Below, piece by piece: positions 36,285 to 46,685 of a stretch of DNA of 64,000 bases (positions within the stretch are counted from its first letter, which is position 1; each line of letters opens with the position of its first letter). The position numbers and the translations under genes were made by a program. The stretch is from Campylobacter lari (GTDB lineage: Bacteria > Campylobacterota > Campylobacteria > Campylobacterales > Campylobacteraceae). The notes under the pieces were generated by a model. The model worked only from the letters and a program-made list of their open reading frames with translations. It was not told where the DNA came from and did not search any database. The stretch covers positions 1,178,001 through 1,242,000 of the forward strand of contig NZ_LR134508.1 in NCBI RefSeq assembly GCF_900638335.1. The letters run 5' to 3'.

Positions 36285-37446
36285 AATATTTTAAATATAG
36301 TCTTAAAAACATGTATTGAATTTTTGTTTTCTTATAGGCCTTTAATATATTAACTTTTCCTTTTACCTTTAAAGGATCTTTATTAAAACTACAAATCTTA
36401 AATGCATTTTTAATATAAAAATATAAAATCACTTTTTTTAAAAATAAAGAAATTGTTTTATCTGGGTAACAACTAATAAAATTAATTAACTCTAAGGCTA
36501 TTAACACCCAACTAGAATATCTAAAATATTCCTTTGCTAAAAATGCATCTCCATTAAAAGCATCTAATATATTCCTAAAATGAGGAAGTATGTTATCTTT
36601 AATAATTATCTTATCTTGATTTGTTGATGAATTTGTTCGAATTCTGTAATAATAAAATACTTTAGGGTAAACATAAATATTTTTAGCTTGCGAAAAAAGC
36701 AAAATTCCAAATAAATGATCTTCAGCAAAAATACCATCTTTAAATTTTATTTTTTTATTTTTTATGTGGTTAAAATTTATCATACCCGAACAAACAAAAG
36801 AAAAATCTTTCATCTTGCTTCTTGCTAAATATCGCAACCATTCTAACGAAGTAATCTTTTTTTCTTGTTTTATATTAATGTCTTTTAGCCTACTACTTTG
36901 ACTTTGATTTTTACAAGATATTTCATAGTATTTTGCCTCATCAAACCAAACCACATCTACCCCATCCATTCTAGGTACACATTCTTCTATGCAGTTTAAT
37001 TCCCAATAATCATCAGAATCTAAAAAGATAATATAATCTATAATAGGATAAGTAAAGCTTGTTAAATCTTGTTCATCATTAAAAGCTTTATAGCTTTTAT
37101 ATACAGTATATATTTCATAAGGATTATTATCCTCTATATTAAATTCTATTAAAGAATTTTCTTTTATAGTTTGGGTTTTGTTTTTGAGTTTATATTCTCC
37201 GCTAAAATATTCTATACCTACATTTCTTGCTGTGCTTTGTCCACCATTTTTTTTATCAAAAAGAGTGATTCTTTTATCTTTTAAAGTGTATTCTTTTGCA
37301 ATATTGAGTGAGTTTTCATCCGTGCTGCCATCATTTACTAGTATGATTTCTAAGTTAGTATAAGTTTGATTGATTACACTATCTAAACATTCTTTTAGAT
37401 ATTTTTCTACATTGTATATGGGGATTACTACGCCGATGGTTTTCAT
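36265..37446 (-). CDS. Glycosyltransferase family 2 protein (LOS), paralogue A
   Basis: The 393-residue GT2 enzyme begins [19 protein letters not shown], then [10 protein letters not shown] and [12 protein letters not shown] roughly 60-residue insertion precedes the metal site [13 protein letters not shown]. This insertion-containing form is known in Campylobacter LOS loci for galactosyl- or hexosaminyltransferase candidates. The first 206 bases are almost identical to those of the gene at 38504-39658, but the rest differs strongly. The gene is leftward, convergent with fdtB. Confidence 0.85.
   Translation of the reverse strand: MKTIGVVIPIYNVEKYLKECLDSVINQTYTNLEIILVNDGSTDENSLNIAKEYTLKDKRITLFDKKNGGQSTARNVGIEYFSGEYKLKNKTQTIKENSLIEFNIEDNNPYEIYTVYKSYKAFNDEQDLTSFTYPIIDYIIFLDSDDYWELNCIEECVPRMDGVDVVWFDEAKYYEISCKNQSQSSRLKDINIKQEKKITSLEWLRYLARSKMKDFSFVCSGMINFNHIKNKKIKFKDGIFAEDHLFGILLFSQAKNIYVYPKVFYYYRIRTNSSTNQDKIIIKDNILPHFRNILDAFNGDAFLAKEYFRYSSWVLIALELINFISCYPDKTISLFLKKVILYFYIKNAFKICSFNKDPLKVKGKVNILKAYKKTKIQYMFLRLYLKYFKAPIC
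37241..37446 (-). repeat. 206-base direct repeat in paired glycosyltransferase genes, copy A
   Basis: The segment from the start codon of glycosyltransferase A matches 39453-39658 almost base for base and has the same length. Outside it, identity drops sharply. Confidence 0.88.
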
Positions 37447-37505
37447 ATATGCATAACCTTGATTATTTTTGATATTATATCAAAAAAACTTTTTAGGAAT
37501 TTATT

Positions 37506-38501
37506 ATGCAAATATATCAAAACAACCATTTGCTTTATAATAATCTAACAAAAAAATTAAGCTCATTTATACCCATAAAATCAACAAGAAGAAAATTAAG
37601 AAATCATATCCAATATAAGTTAGAACACCCTAAAGTAGCTAATTATCTTTTAAACAACTATATCAATCCTTTTTTAGAAGGAAAAATTCCTCATTTTGAT
37701 TTTGAAAAAAAACATCATTTTAAAAACGATAAAATCATTTGGCAATTTTGGTACCAAGGTAAAAATCAAGCTTCACCTATGATACAGCAATGTTTCAATT
37801 CAGTGCAAAATCAAATGAAAGATGATTACACAATCATCATTTTAGATAAAGATAATATAAAAGATTACCTTGATTTTCCACCATACGTTATAGAAAAATT
37901 AGAAAATAATTTTTTTGGAGAAAAAACTATAACTTTTTTTTCAGATCTTTTAAGAGTATGCTTGCTTGCAACTTATGGTGGCATATGGTGTGATGCAAGT
38001 ATATTTTTAAGCTCTAAAATTCCTAGTGAACTTTATGATAAAGACTTTTTTACTTTTGAAAGGTCAAAAATAAAACCTGGTAAAGAAAAATTGAAAGAAT
38101 TTATCAAAAGTGGATATTTTTCTTACGGATATTTTAACTGGAATGATGATTTTAAGGTTAAAATACTAAATAGTTTTATAGTCTCAAAATCTCATCATAA
38201 AAATATCCAAGCTATGAAAGACATACTTATATACTATTGGTCAAATGAGAAAAATTCTAATAACTTTTATTATTTTACTTTTCAAATTATCTTTGAACTT
38301 TTAAAAGAACATGGCTTTATAAATGATACTTATAAAAACATGAGCGATATAGAATGTCATTTATTGCAATTTAGCGCCAAAGAAAAATTTAATTCAACTC
38401 TTTGGGAAGAAATTCAAAAACAAAGTTTTTTACACAAACTCACACATTTTAAATCTATAAAAAAAGATTCAATGATAGATAAAATCATCTTGCAAAGTTG
38501 A
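37506..38501 (+). CDS. Capsular polysaccharide synthesis-type glycosyltransferase (GT32-like)
   Basis: The 331-residue protein has the Gly_transf_sug/Caps_synth core: KIIWQFWYQGKNQASP, then FFSDLLRVCLLATYGGIWCDAS near residues 140-160, the usual DLxRxxxLxxxGGxYxDxD motif. Here the final acidic residue is replaced (CDAS), which may affect metal binding. It sits alone on the plus strand between two minus-strand GT2 paralogues, within the repeat-bounded segment. A TATTAT at 37473-37478 may be its -10 box, and AGGAAT precedes the ATG. Substrate unknown. Confidence 0.82.
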   Translation: MQIYQNNHLLYNNLTKKLSSFIPIKSTRRKLRNHIQYKLEHPKVANYLLNNYINPFLEGKIPHFDFEKKHHFKNDKIIWQFWYQGKNQASPMIQQCFNSVQNQMKDDYTIIILDKDNIKDYLDFPPYVIEKLENNFFGEKTITFFSDLLRVCLLATYGGIWCDASIFLSSKIPSELYDKDFFTFERSKIKPGKEKLKEFIKSGYFSYGYFNWNDDFKVKILNSFIVSKSHHKNIQAMKDILIYYWSNEKNSNNFYYFTFQIIFELLKEHGFINDTYKNMSDIECHLLQFSAKEKFNSTLWEEIQKQSFLHKLTHFKSIKKDSMIDKIILQS

Positions 38502-38503
38502 TT

Positions 38504-39658
38504 TTATCTAAAAATACCTTTTATTTTTTGGCAAATTTTCCAAAGATCGTAAGGGATTTTTGTCTGGATAAAAGGTTTTATTATAGGTAATTTTTCCTTT
38601 AAATTTAAAGGATCTTTTTTAAATTTTTTAATCATCAAAGCCTTTTTTACATAAAAAGGCAAAAAAGCCTCTTTTATGGCTTGAGAATTTTCACTTTTTT
38701 GATCTTTAAAAAATTCTATCAACTCCAAAGCTGTTATCATCCTACTTGCTGCTTTTAAATAGTTTTTTGCCTCTTTAGCATTTTCTCCAAAAAATTCATA
38801 CAAGTCTTTAAAATATTCTGACACATTTGCCTTTGTAACTTTTTTATCATGATTTGATATACTATTTGCCCTCAAACGGCATAAGTACAATCTTTTTGGT
38901 AAAATATAGATACTATCAGCACTCGCAAACAAAACCATGCCAAAATGAATATCTTCATTGATGATTTTGTTGATAAATTTAAGTTTTAATTGTTTTAAAA
39001 ATGAAAAATCTATCATACCACCCCAACTAAATGAAATATCCCTCGAACCTACTTTTATAGCCTGCTTAGCATAGTCTCTTGGAGTAATAGTGCATTCTTG
39101 AGTAAAATTAAATACATTCATCCTTGTTTTTTGACCCTTATCTTCTATACCATCATCATAAATACAAGCATGGTCAAACCACAATACATCTACATTTTGC
39201 ATTCTCGCGACGCATTCTTCTATGCAGTTTAACTCCCAATAATTATCAGAATCTAAAAAAATAATATAATCAATCTTTGGAATTTCTAGCTTATCACTCG
39301 CTAAAGCATTTTTATACTTATAAATTTTATAAATATTTTGTGGATTATCGCCAACAATCTTAAAAATATTTAATTCATTTTCTTTTTCAATATATTGTAT
39401 TTCATATTCTCCATAAAAAAATTCTATACCTGTATTTCTAGCACTGCTTAAACCACCATTTTTTTTATCAAAAAGAGTAATTCTTTTATCTTTTAAAGTG
39501 TATTCTTTTGCAATATTGAGTGAGTTTTCATCTGTACTGCCATCATTTACTAGTATGATTTCTAAGTTAGTATAAGTTTGATTGATTACACTATCTAAAC
39601 ATTCTTTTAGATATTTTTCTACATTGTATATGGGGATTACTACGCCTACTTTTTTCAT
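38504..39658 (-). CDS. Glycosyltransferase family 2 protein (LOS), paralogue B
   Basis: The 384-residue GT2 enzyme shares its first ~70 residues with the protein at 36265-37446 ([29 protein letters not shown]) and also has an insertion before the metal site. That site reads IIFLDSDNYWELN, with Asn replacing the last Asp of paralogue A. The two proteins diverge strongly afterwards apart from scattered blocks such as CIEECV, so acceptor or donor probably differs. It lies three bases after lgtF in the leftward direction. Confidence 0.85.
   Translation of the reverse strand: MKKVGVVIPIYNVEKYLKECLDSVINQTYTNLEIILVNDGSTDENSLNIAKEYTLKDKRITLFDKKNGGLSSARNTGIEFFYGEYEIQYIEKENELNIFKIVGDNPQNIYKIYKYKNALASDKLEIPKIDYIIFLDSDNYWELNCIEECVARMQNVDVLWFDHACIYDDGIEDKGQKTRMNVFNFTQECTITPRDYAKQAIKVGSRDISFSWGGMIDFSFLKQLKLKFINKIINEDIHFGMVLFASADSIYILPKRLYLCRLRANSISNHDKKVTKANVSEYFKDLYEFFGENAKEAKNYLKAASRMITALELIEFFKDQKSENSQAIKEAFLPFYVKKALMIKKFKKDPLNLKEKLPIIKPFIQTKIPYDLWKICQKIKGIFR
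39453..39658 (-). repeat. 206-base direct repeat in paired glycosyltransferase genes, copy B
   Basis: This is the counterpart of 37241-37446, in the same orientation. Homologous recombination between copies would remove about 2.2 kb, including the gene at 37506-38501 and the body of paralogue B. Confidence 0.88.
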
Positions 39659-39661
39659 GCT

Positions 39662-41209
39662 TTATCTCCAAGTTGTTTTTTTATTTTTTATAGTTTCAAG
39701 ATAAATTTGATGATTGATTTCAAGCATATTTTTGCTATTTTCTTCATGATAGATATGATAAGCTAGAGCGCTAAATTTAAGTCTTTTAAACACTCCATCA
39801 TTAAATAAAAATCTGGCTACAAACTCACTATCTTCCCTACCCCAACCTATAAATTTTTCATTAAATCCCTCAATGGCTTCAAAATCACTTTTATAAAAAC
39901 TCATATTGCAAGTTTTACTACCTTTAACAAGTTGTGATTTTTTAAAAAATTTCTTAGTTAATTTTGAAAATTTATATACACATTTGGCTAAAAAAATATT
40001 TCTTTTATTTTTAAAACCTTTTTTATCAAATGCCAAACTAAAATCATTTTTTCTTAAAAGTTCTTTGCTTTCTTTTTCATTTAAAATAGTTCTTGAGCCT
40101 TGCAAAATAGTCTTTAAGCTAGCAAATTTTAAATGATCATTAATGAAGTTTTTTTCTAAAATCATATCCCCATCGATTAAGATGATATATTCGCTATTAG
40201 AGGCATTAATTGCCTTATTGCGACTTGCCGCAGCACGAAATCCCTCATCTTTTTGCCAAATATGCTCTAACTTACAAGGAAAATCTTTTTGATAAGCTTG
40301 TATAAGCTTGGCTGTATCTTCCCTGCTTCCATCATCAGCTATTAAAACCTCATCTGGTAAAGGCTCTAAATTTTTAACGCTATCAAGCACTAAAGCAAGC
40401 CTTTCTTTTTGATTATAAGTAGTGATAATCAAAGCACAAGTTTTTGGCTTTTGCTTTTTAAGTTCATACAATTTCATATATTTAAAAAAAGCTCCAAGTC
40501 CATTACAAGTACTTATGATAAAGCCTTTATAACCATAGAAAATTCCTTTTTTTAAAACATAATTTCTAAAAAAAGTCCAAATTCCTCTTAGCAATGCCTT
40601 GCAAACATTACTTTCTTTATGTAAATTTTGCAAAGCCCAAAGCTTGGAATATTTTTGAAGCTTATCTAATAAATCATCGATATCATCAAAAGCAAAATGT
40701 TTCAAGCCATTTTGCAACTTAATCTTTTTGCTATCTTCATATAAAATCAAACTCTCATGTACCAAATTTTCATTAAAACTAGTATGGGTTTTATTAAACA
40801 CCCGCATTACATGATCAGGCCACCATCCACAAGCTTTAATCCACTCTCCATTGTATAAATTTTCTCTTGGTAAGGCTATAATATCTTCTTTATTAGGCTC
40901 AATCTGCCCTAATTCTTGTAAAAATTCTTTCTTAGCAAGTTCATCTGCGTCAATATTAAAAATCCAATCATTACTAGCATAACTTATGGCTAAATTTTTC
41001 AAAGGTCCAAAACCTATAAATTTATGCTGATAAATCTTGATATTTTTATAGTTTTTACTAAATTCATAAGCAATTTTCAAAGTATCATCATTGCTATCAT
41101 TTTCTATTAAAACTATCTCGCCAAATTCTTGCAAAGATTCCAAGCAAGTTTTTAAGGTTTTTTGAGCATTTTTAACAATCATTATCACACTAATTTGCTT
41201 TAAATCCAT
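39662..41209 (-). CDS. lgtF: Two-domain LOS glucosyltransferase LgtF
   Basis: The 515-residue protein contains two GT2 domains. The first (about 1-245) resembles WaaE/KdtX glucosyltransferases: VIMIVKNAQKTLKTCLESL, ENDSNDDT, FNIDADELAKKEF and WPDHVMRVF. The second (about 255-510) has LIITTYNQKERLALVLDSV, ADDGSREDT, LIDGDMILEK and GWGREDSEF. This matches the C. jejuni LgtF I recall in length and architecture, an enzyme that puts glucose on heptose I and on heptose II. It is beside htrB and waaC, its usual position. Confidence 0.9.
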   Translation of the reverse strand: MDLKQISVIMIVKNAQKTLKTCLESLQEFGEIVLIENDSNDDTLKIAYEFSKNYKNIKIYQHKFIGFGPLKNLAISYASNDWIFNIDADELAKKEFLQELGQIEPNKEDIIALPRENLYNGEWIKACGWWPDHVMRVFNKTHTSFNENLVHESLILYEDSKKIKLQNGLKHFAFDDIDDLLDKLQKYSKLWALQNLHKESNVCKALLRGIWTFFRNYVLKKGIFYGYKGFIISTCNGLGAFFKYMKLYELKKQKPKTCALIITTYNQKERLALVLDSVKNLEPLPDEVLIADDGSREDTAKLIQAYQKDFPCKLEHIWQKDEGFRAAASRNKAINASNSEYIILIDGDMILEKNFINDHLKFASLKTILQGSRTILNEKESKELLRKNDFSLAFDKKGFKNKRNIFLAKCVYKFSKLTKKFFKKSQLVKGSKTCNMSFYKSDFEAIEGFNEKFIGWGREDSEFVARFLFNDGVFKRLKFSALAYHIYHEENSKNMLEINHQIYLETIKNKKTTWR

Positions 41210-41217
41210 TTTATATC

Positions 41218-42090
41218 CTATAAATATAATTCATGATTGTATCTTTTAAATCTCTTATGAAAGAAAAAATATTCATCAGGTTTAAATTTAATCATCTCTT
41301 CACAACACTTTGCTTGATACTTAGTAAGCTCTTCTACACTTGCCTTACTTGCGTCTAAAGCCTTAAAAGTTTTTACAAAAAATTTCTCATCTTTTTGATA
41401 CACAAAACAAGGTAAAATCATAGCATTTGTTTTTTTAGCAAGCACACTTGCACCTGCTATAAAATTTACTTCTTGGTTAAAATATTGTATTTTTACACTT
41501 TCACCATCTACCGCATCTTGATCGGTTAAAATTCCAAGCGATCTGCCTTCTTTTAAGGCTTTTAGCATTTTTTTAAGGCCGCCTTTTTTTTCTATAAGTT
41601 CTATATTAAATTGCGTGCGATTTTTACTTAAAATTTTATCCATTATCACACTATCAAGCGCTCTTCCAACTATGGAAATTCCTTGAAATTTAGCCCCAAA
41701 AGATAAAGCCAAAAGTTCCCAGTTACCATAATGAGCCGTAGTTACAATCAAGGGTCTTTTACTTTGCATTATATTTAAAATTTGCTCCTCATCATCAAAG
41801 CAAATTTTATTGATGATTTCTTCTTTGCTTGCATTTTGATTTTTGATAAAATCAATCCCAAATTTAGCAAAATTTTTATAGATATTAAGACTAGTTTCAT
41901 CACGCCATTTTTGATCTTTTTCAGGAAAGCAAATTTTTAAGTTTGTGTCAATGATTTTACGATGTTTGTGATTAAGCCTATAAGTGATTAAAGCAACCAA
42001 ATTTGCAAAAGAGTTCAAAAGCTTTGAAGGTAAAATTTTCACAAGAACTTTTAACATGTAAAAAAGGCTTAGATATACATAATTTATCAT
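41218..42090 (-). CDS. htrB: Lipid A biosynthesis lauroyl-type acyltransferase
   Basis: The enzyme adds a secondary acyl chain to lipid A at the inner membrane. The 290-residue protein has an N-terminal hydrophobic helix and the LpxL/HtrB motif HYGNWE (His-x4-Glu) in TTAHYGNWELLAL, followed by GRALDS and DQDAV. The gene overlaps waaC by four bases (ATGA) and precedes lgtF by eight, so lipid A acylation, heptose I addition and core glucosylation are transcribed together. Confidence 0.94.
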   Translation of the reverse strand: MINYVYLSLFYMLKVLVKILPSKLLNSFANLVALITYRLNHKHRKIIDTNLKICFPEKDQKWRDETSLNIYKNFAKFGIDFIKNQNASKEEIINKICFDDEEQILNIMQSKRPLIVTTAHYGNWELLALSFGAKFQGISIVGRALDSVIMDKILSKNRTQFNIELIEKKGGLKKMLKALKEGRSLGILTDQDAVDGESVKIQYFNQEVNFIAGASVLAKKTNAMILPCFVYQKDEKFFVKTFKALDASKASVEELTKYQAKCCEEMIKFKPDEYFFFHKRFKRYNHELYL

Positions 42091-43106
42091 TTTTCTAAAA
42101 GCTCACAAGCAAGTTTAAAAATATCTTTTTCATCGATATTTTGTATACAAAAATCACTTTTATCTATATGCTTTGAATGCAGTATTTTTTTACCCGCATT
42201 GATTGTTTTATTGATATTTGTTTCATAAGCATTTCTTTGACTAGGAGTAGCACCAAAAATCGTTATAGAAGGCTTGTTTAGTGCAAAGGCTAAATGAGTG
42301 GGCCCGCTATCATTTCCGATAATCAAATCACTTGCCTTAGTTAAAGCACAAAGCTCACTTAAGCTTAATTTTGGCGCAAGTTCTATTTTCAAATGCTTTA
42401 AATTTAAAACTACATCTTTAGCAAAATTAAACTCATTAACATTACCCCAACCAAGCATGATTTTTGCACTAGTAAAATACTCTAAAAGCATTCTGCAAAG
42501 TAGTATCAAACGCTCTTTTGGATAAATTTTATTAGGCATAGATGAGCCTACATGTATGAGTATATTTGGTGCACTTTCACTTAAAGAAAGCCTTTGTTCT
42601 AAGCTTTCTTTTAACTCATCATCTACGCTAAAACAGCTTTGTTTTAACTCTATGTCGCTATGATCAAAATGCTCATTTAATACATAAGCTACCAAAGAAA
42701 GATTACGTACAATAATATTTTCTTCATAATTACACGCAAATTTATGTGTATAAAAATTGCTCGCAAAACCCTCTTTGATACTTTCTTGATCAAAACCAAA
42801 GGTATTAGCACATAAAAATTTACTTACTAAAGCAGATTTAATCAAACCTTGCAAATCAATCACAACATCATATTTATTTTGCCTAGCTTCAAAAAGCATA
42901 GCAAAAACTTCTTTGAATTTTCTATCTTTTAAAGGCAGGGCATATACTTCATTGATCATTGGATGATCTTGCAACAATCCTGCAAATCTTGCATCTACAA
43001 ACCAATCAATACTCGCCTTAGGATAGTGCTTTTTAATAAATTGCAAAACAATCACCGCATGGATGATATCTCCAAGTGCGGATAACTTAACCAAACCTAT
43101 TTTCAT
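42087..43106 (-). CDS. waaC: ADP-heptose:LPS heptosyltransferase I
   Basis: WaaC adds the first heptose to Kdo of the LOS inner core. The 339-residue GT9 enzyme starts with IGLVKLSALGDIIHAVIVLQ, has HVGSSMPNKIYPKERL for ADP-heptose, and contains DLIIGNDSGPTHLAFAL. The first gene of the leftward waaC-htrB-lgtF operon, it marks the right end of the LOS locus. It diverges from the exonuclease gene across 66 bases. No anomaly was seen. Confidence 0.95.
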   Translation of the reverse strand: MKIGLVKLSALGDIIHAVIVLQFIKKHYPKASIDWFVDARFAGLLQDHPMINEVYALPLKDRKFKEVFAMLFEARQNKYDVVIDLQGLIKSALVSKFLCANTFGFDQESIKEGFASNFYTHKFACNYEENIIVRNLSLVAYVLNEHFDHSDIELKQSCFSVDDELKESLEQRLSLSESAPNILIHVGSSMPNKIYPKERLILLCRMLLEYFTSAKIMLGWGNVNEFNFAKDVVLNLKHLKIELAPKLSLSELCALTKASDLIIGNDSGPTHLAFALNKPSITIFGATPSQRNAYETNINKTINAGKKILHSKHIDKSDFCIQNIDEKDIFKLACELLEK

Positions 43107-43133
43107 GTGCTACTTTATTTTTAAATTTTCTGT

Positions 43134-43139
43134 TATGAT
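43134..43139 (+). promoter_or_regulatory. Probable -10 box for the exonuclease gene
   Basis: TATGAT lies 33 bases before the ATG at 43173 in the 66-base divergent gap with waaC. Assignment is by motif and distance only. Confidence 0.4.
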
Positions 43140-43172
43140 TTTAACAAAGATTTTTTTAAAAAAAGGTTTATC

Positions 43173-43952
43173 ATGCAAGAATATATTTGCGTTTTTGATT
43201 GTGAGAGCATTCCTGATGTAGAATTGATAAAACATCTTTATGATTTTAATGGCGATGATTTAAACATTAGCAAGCAAGCTTTAGAAAAACAAAAAGAAGA
43301 AAGTGGAAGCGAGTTTTTACCCCTGCCTTTTCATAAAGTTGTAAGCATTTGTGCAGTGATTGCAGATAAATTTGGAAATTTCATCAAAGTCAATAAAATC
43401 AAAGGCGACAATGAAAAACAAATGCTAGAAGAGTTTTTTAACTTCATAGACAAGCACCAACCCCGCCTTGTAAGTTTTAATGGCAAAAGCTATGATATGC
43501 CTTTGCTTGTTATAAGAGCATTAAAATACAATATCAACGCAAGTGCTTATTTAGATGCAAGCGATAAATGGAATAACTACAAAAGTAAATTTGTAGAAAA
43601 TAAACATTGTGATTTATTAGAATCTTTAGGAAGTTTTGGCCAAAAAGGCTTAAGACTTGACACACTTTGTGCTATGGCAGGACTTCCTGGAAAGTATGAT
43701 GTACATGGAAATGAAGTATTAGAACTTTTTTATCAAAACAAATTAGAAAAAATTCACGAGTATTGCGAGAGTGATGTGCTAAACACCTATATGTTATTTT
43801 TAAAATACGAACTCATCAAAGCTAATTTAACCCAAGAAGATTATCTTAATATTTTAGAAAATTTCAAAGAAGAGCTTTTGCAAAAACATAGTGATAAAAG
43901 CTATCAAAAGCCATTTTTAGAAGCCATAGAAAAAGAAAAGAGCAAGTTTTAA
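43173..43952 (+). CDS. Predicted 3'-5' exonuclease (PolB exonuclease-like, DEDDy)
   Basis: The 259-residue protein has a DEDD exonuclease core: FDCESIPDVE (D9, E11) at the N-terminus, RLVSFNGKSYDMPLL for the second site, and HEYCESDVLNTYMLFL near the C-terminus, with the Asp and Tyr of the DEDDy class. This family resembles the proofreading domain of B-family polymerases, and its cellular role is unknown. The same gene lies between waaC and galE in C. jejuni, so the context is conserved though not evidently tied to glycan synthesis. It reads divergently from waaC. Confidence 0.85.
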   Translation: MQEYICVFDCESIPDVELIKHLYDFNGDDLNISKQALEKQKEESGSEFLPLPFHKVVSICAVIADKFGNFIKVNKIKGDNEKQMLEEFFNFIDKHQPRLVSFNGKSYDMPLLVIRALKYNINASAYLDASDKWNNYKSKFVENKHCDLLESLGSFGQKGLRLDTLCAMAGLPGKYDVHGNEVLELFYQNKLEKIHEYCESDVLNTYMLFLKYELIKANLTQEDYLNILENFKEELLQKHSDKSYQKPFLEAIEKEKSKF

Positions 43953-44010
43953 ATTAATTAAGAAAAGTATATTAAAATAACTATTATTAAATATCACAAA
44001 AAGGATAAAA

Positions 44011-44997
44011 ATGAAAATTTTAATCACCGGTGGCGCAGGATACATAGGCTCTCATACTTTAAAACAATTTTTAGAAACAAATCATGAAATTTGTGTATTA
44101 GATAATCTTTCAAAAGGCAGTAAAAAAAGCTTAGATGAACTTTCTAAAATCAGACCTTTTAAGTTTTTTGAGCAAGATTTAAGCGATTATGCTGGGATTA
44201 AAAAACTTTTCAAAGAAGAAAAATTTGATGCGATTGTGCATTTTGCAGCTAGCATTGAAGTTCCTGAAAGTATGGAAAATCCTTTAAAATACTATATGAA
44301 CAATACCGCAAATACAAGTAATCTAATCCAAACTTGCTTAGAAACAGGTGTGAAAAAATTCATTTTTTCTTCAACCGCAGCTACTTACGGAGAGCCACAA
44401 ACTCCTATCGTAGATGAGCAAAGTCCATTAGCACCGATTAATCCTTATGGACAAAGCAAGCTTATGAGTGAAAAAGTCCTACAAGATGCTAATATGGCAA
44501 ATCCTGAATTTAAATACTGCATTTTAAGATACTTCAATGTAGCAGGTGCTTGCATGAGTTATCCTATAGGTCAACGCTATCCAAAAGCTACTTTGCTTAT
44601 CAAGGTTGCTGCTGAAGTAGCCACAGGAAAAAGAGAAAAGCTTTATATTTTTGGCGATGATTATAATACTAAAGATGGCACTTGCATTAGAGATTTTATC
44701 CATGTTGATGATATTTCAAGTGCGCATTTAGCTGCTTTAGAATACTTAGAAAACAATGAAAGTAATATTTTCAATGTAGGCTATGGACATGGCTTTAGCG
44801 TAAAAGAAGTTATTGAAACTATGAAAAAAGTAAGCGGGGTGGATTTCACAGTAGAACTTGCACCAAAAAGAGCTGGAGATCCTTCTGTGCTTATTTCAAA
44901 TGCGGATAAAATCAAAACCCTAACCAACTGGAAACCAAAATATGATGATTTAGAATTAATCTGCAAAAGCGCTTATGAGTGGGAAAAACAGTGTTAA
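44011..44997 (+). CDS. gne: UDP-GlcNAc/Glc 4-epimerase (Gne/GalE)
   Basis: The enzyme supplies UDP-GalNAc (and UDP-Gal) for N-glycan and LOS assembly. The 328-residue SDR protein has [15 protein letters not shown], the serine segment [11 protein letters not shown], and the Tyr-x3-Lys pair in [11 protein letters not shown]. The Campylobacter enzyme at this locus has been shown to be bifunctional, hence the gne name. The terminal codons overlap the pglK start by seven bases. It leads the pgl operon with an AAGGAT site and a 58-base upstream gap. Confidence 0.92.
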   Translation: MKILITGGAGYIGSHTLKQFLETNHEICVLDNLSKGSKKSLDELSKIRPFKFFEQDLSDYAGIKKLFKEEKFDAIVHFAASIEVPESMENPLKYYMNNTANTSNLIQTCLETGVKKFIFSSTAATYGEPQTPIVDEQSPLAPINPYGQSKLMSEKVLQDANMANPEFKYCILRYFNVAGACMSYPIGQRYPKATLLIKVAAEVATGKREKLYIFGDDYNTKDGTCIRDFIHVDDISSAHLAALEYLENNESNIFNVGYGHGFSVKEVIETMKKVSGVDFTVELAPKRAGDPSVLISNADKIKTLTNWKPKYDDLELICKSAYEWEKQC

Positions 44998-46685
44998 AAA
45001 AACTTTTTTTCATACTCAATGCTCATGATAAGAAATTTTTATTTGCTTTGCTAATTTTTTCTATTTTTATAGGATTTATAGAAAGCTTTGCCATTTCTTT
45101 AATCATGCCTTTTGTATCGGTAGCGAGTAATTTTGAGCTTTTAGAAAAAAGCTCCTATTTTCAACCTACATATGAGTATTTAAACTTACCAAGTTATAAG
45201 ATTATTGCTTATTTTGGCTGTATATTAATCGCCTTTTATATTTTTAGAGCCTTTTTAAATGCCTTTTATTTTCATTTGCTTGCGCGTTTTTCTAAAGGGC
45301 GTTATCACAGCCTTGCTTGTCGTATTTTTGATAAATACTTACACCTTGAATATGAAAATTTTACTAATAAAAATCAATCAGAACTTTTAAAAACCATCAC
45401 TCAAGAAGTATTTCATTTAAGTACTTTAATTAGTGCATTTTTACTTATGCTAAGTGAAAGTTTTGTGGTGTTTTTGCTTTATACTTTATTGCTAATTATC
45501 AACTATAAAATCACCCTAGCTTTAAGTGCTTTTTTGCTTTTAAATGCTTTTATTTTGATCAAAATCCTCTCGCCCTTAGTAAAAAAAGCTTCCATAGCTA
45601 GAGAAGAAGCGATGAAAAATTATTTTGAAATTTTAAATGCAAATTTAAACAATCTTAAAATCATCAAACTCAAAACTAAAGAACAAAGTACACAAAAGCT
45701 TTATGAACTTCAAAGTGGGCTTTTTGCTAAAGCAAACATTAGCAATGAAAGCATGTCAAGCATCCCTAGAATTTACCTTGAAGGTATAGGTTTTTGTATG
45801 CTTTGCTTTATTGTGGTGTATTTAGTTTTAAGATACGAAAGTGATATTTCATCTATCTTGGCAACTATTACCATTTTCGTAGTAGCTCTTTATAGACTTA
45901 TGCCAAGTGCTAATCGTATCATCACAAGTTATAATGAAATCACATATTATAAAAACTCTTTAGATATTATTTATAACATGCTTAATGAAAAAGAAGAAAA
46001 GCTAGGCGATGAAAATATTGAATTTAAAGAAAAAATCGTTTTGAAAAATCTTTTCTTTGCTTATAAGGGTAAGAAAAATTTATTTAAAAATTTAAATTTT
46101 GAGCTTAAGAAAAATGAAAAAATCGCTTTTATAGGTAAAAGTGGAAGTGGTAAAAGTACTTTAGTTGATCTTATTATAGGGCTTTTAAAACCAAGCGATG
46201 GAGCTATTTTTGTAGATGGAATTAAGCTTGATGAGAGCAATATAAAAAGTTTTAGAAGTAAAATTGGCTACATACCTCAACAAATTTATCTTTTTAATGA
46301 TTCTATTGCTAAAAATATTAGCTTTGGAGAAGAAGTAGATGAAGCTCTTTTATATAAGGTAATCAAGCAAGCTAATCTTGAAAGCTTTGTAAATTCACTT
46401 GAAGATGGGGTGCATACTAAGGTGGGTGATTCAGGTTCGTTTTTAAGTGGGGGTCAAAGACAAAGAATAGCCATAGCAAGAGCACTTTACCAACAACCTG
46501 AAATTTTAGTTTTAGATGAAGCAACTAGCGCTCTTGATCAAGAAAGCGAAGCAAAAATCATGGAAGAAATCTATAAAATTTCAAAAGATAAAACCCTCAT
46601 CATCATAGCCCATAGGCTCTCAACTATACAAGGTTGTGATAGAGTATTTGAAGTAAATCATGGGCATTTAAAGGAACAAGTATGA
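44991..46685 (+). CDS. pglK: Lipid-linked oligosaccharide flippase ABC transporter
   Basis: PglK flips the undecaprenyl-PP-linked heptasaccharide or hexasaccharide to the periplasm using ATP. The 564-residue half-transporter has six N-terminal helices and a nucleotide-binding domain with Walker [10 protein letters not shown], signature LSGGQRQR, and Walker [12 protein letters not shown]. The start chosen is GTG at 44991, giving MLKKLFF as in C. jejuni and the same 564 length. An in-frame GTG at 44979 would add four residues inside gne. It overlaps gne by seven bases and pglH by four. Confidence 0.94.
   Translation: MLKKLFFILNAHDKKFLFALLIFSIFIGFIESFAISLIMPFVSVASNFELLEKSSYFQPTYEYLNLPSYKIIAYFGCILIAFYIFRAFLNAFYFHLLARFSKGRYHSLACRIFDKYLHLEYENFTNKNQSELLKTITQEVFHLSTLISAFLLMLSESFVVFLLYTLLLIINYKITLALSAFLLLNAFILIKILSPLVKKASIAREEAMKNYFEILNANLNNLKIIKLKTKEQSTQKLYELQSGLFAKANISNESMSSIPRIYLEGIGFCMLCFIVVYLVLRYESDISSILATITIFVVALYRLMPSANRIITSYNEITYYKNSLDIIYNMLNEKEEKLGDENIEFKEKIVLKNLFFAYKGKKNLFKNLNFELKKNEKIAFIGKSGSGKSTLVDLIIGLLKPSDGAIFVDGIKLDESNIKSFRSKIGYIPQQIYLFNDSIAKNISFGEEVDEALLYKVIKQANLESFVNSLEDGVHTKVGDSGSFLSGGQRQRIAIARALYQQPEILVLDEATSALDQESEAKIMEEIYKISKDKTLIIIAHRLSTIQGCDRVFEVNHGHLKEQV

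Noticed and set aside
37934-37941. Run of eight T in the GT32-like gene, possible contingency tract
   Set aside because: Same reasoning: a common A/T run, with the reading frame intact on both sides.
22682-43106. Whole LOS locus as a mobile element
   Set aside because: No integrase, transposase or attachment repeats were seen. Campylobacter LOS loci vary by recombination, not as defined elements.
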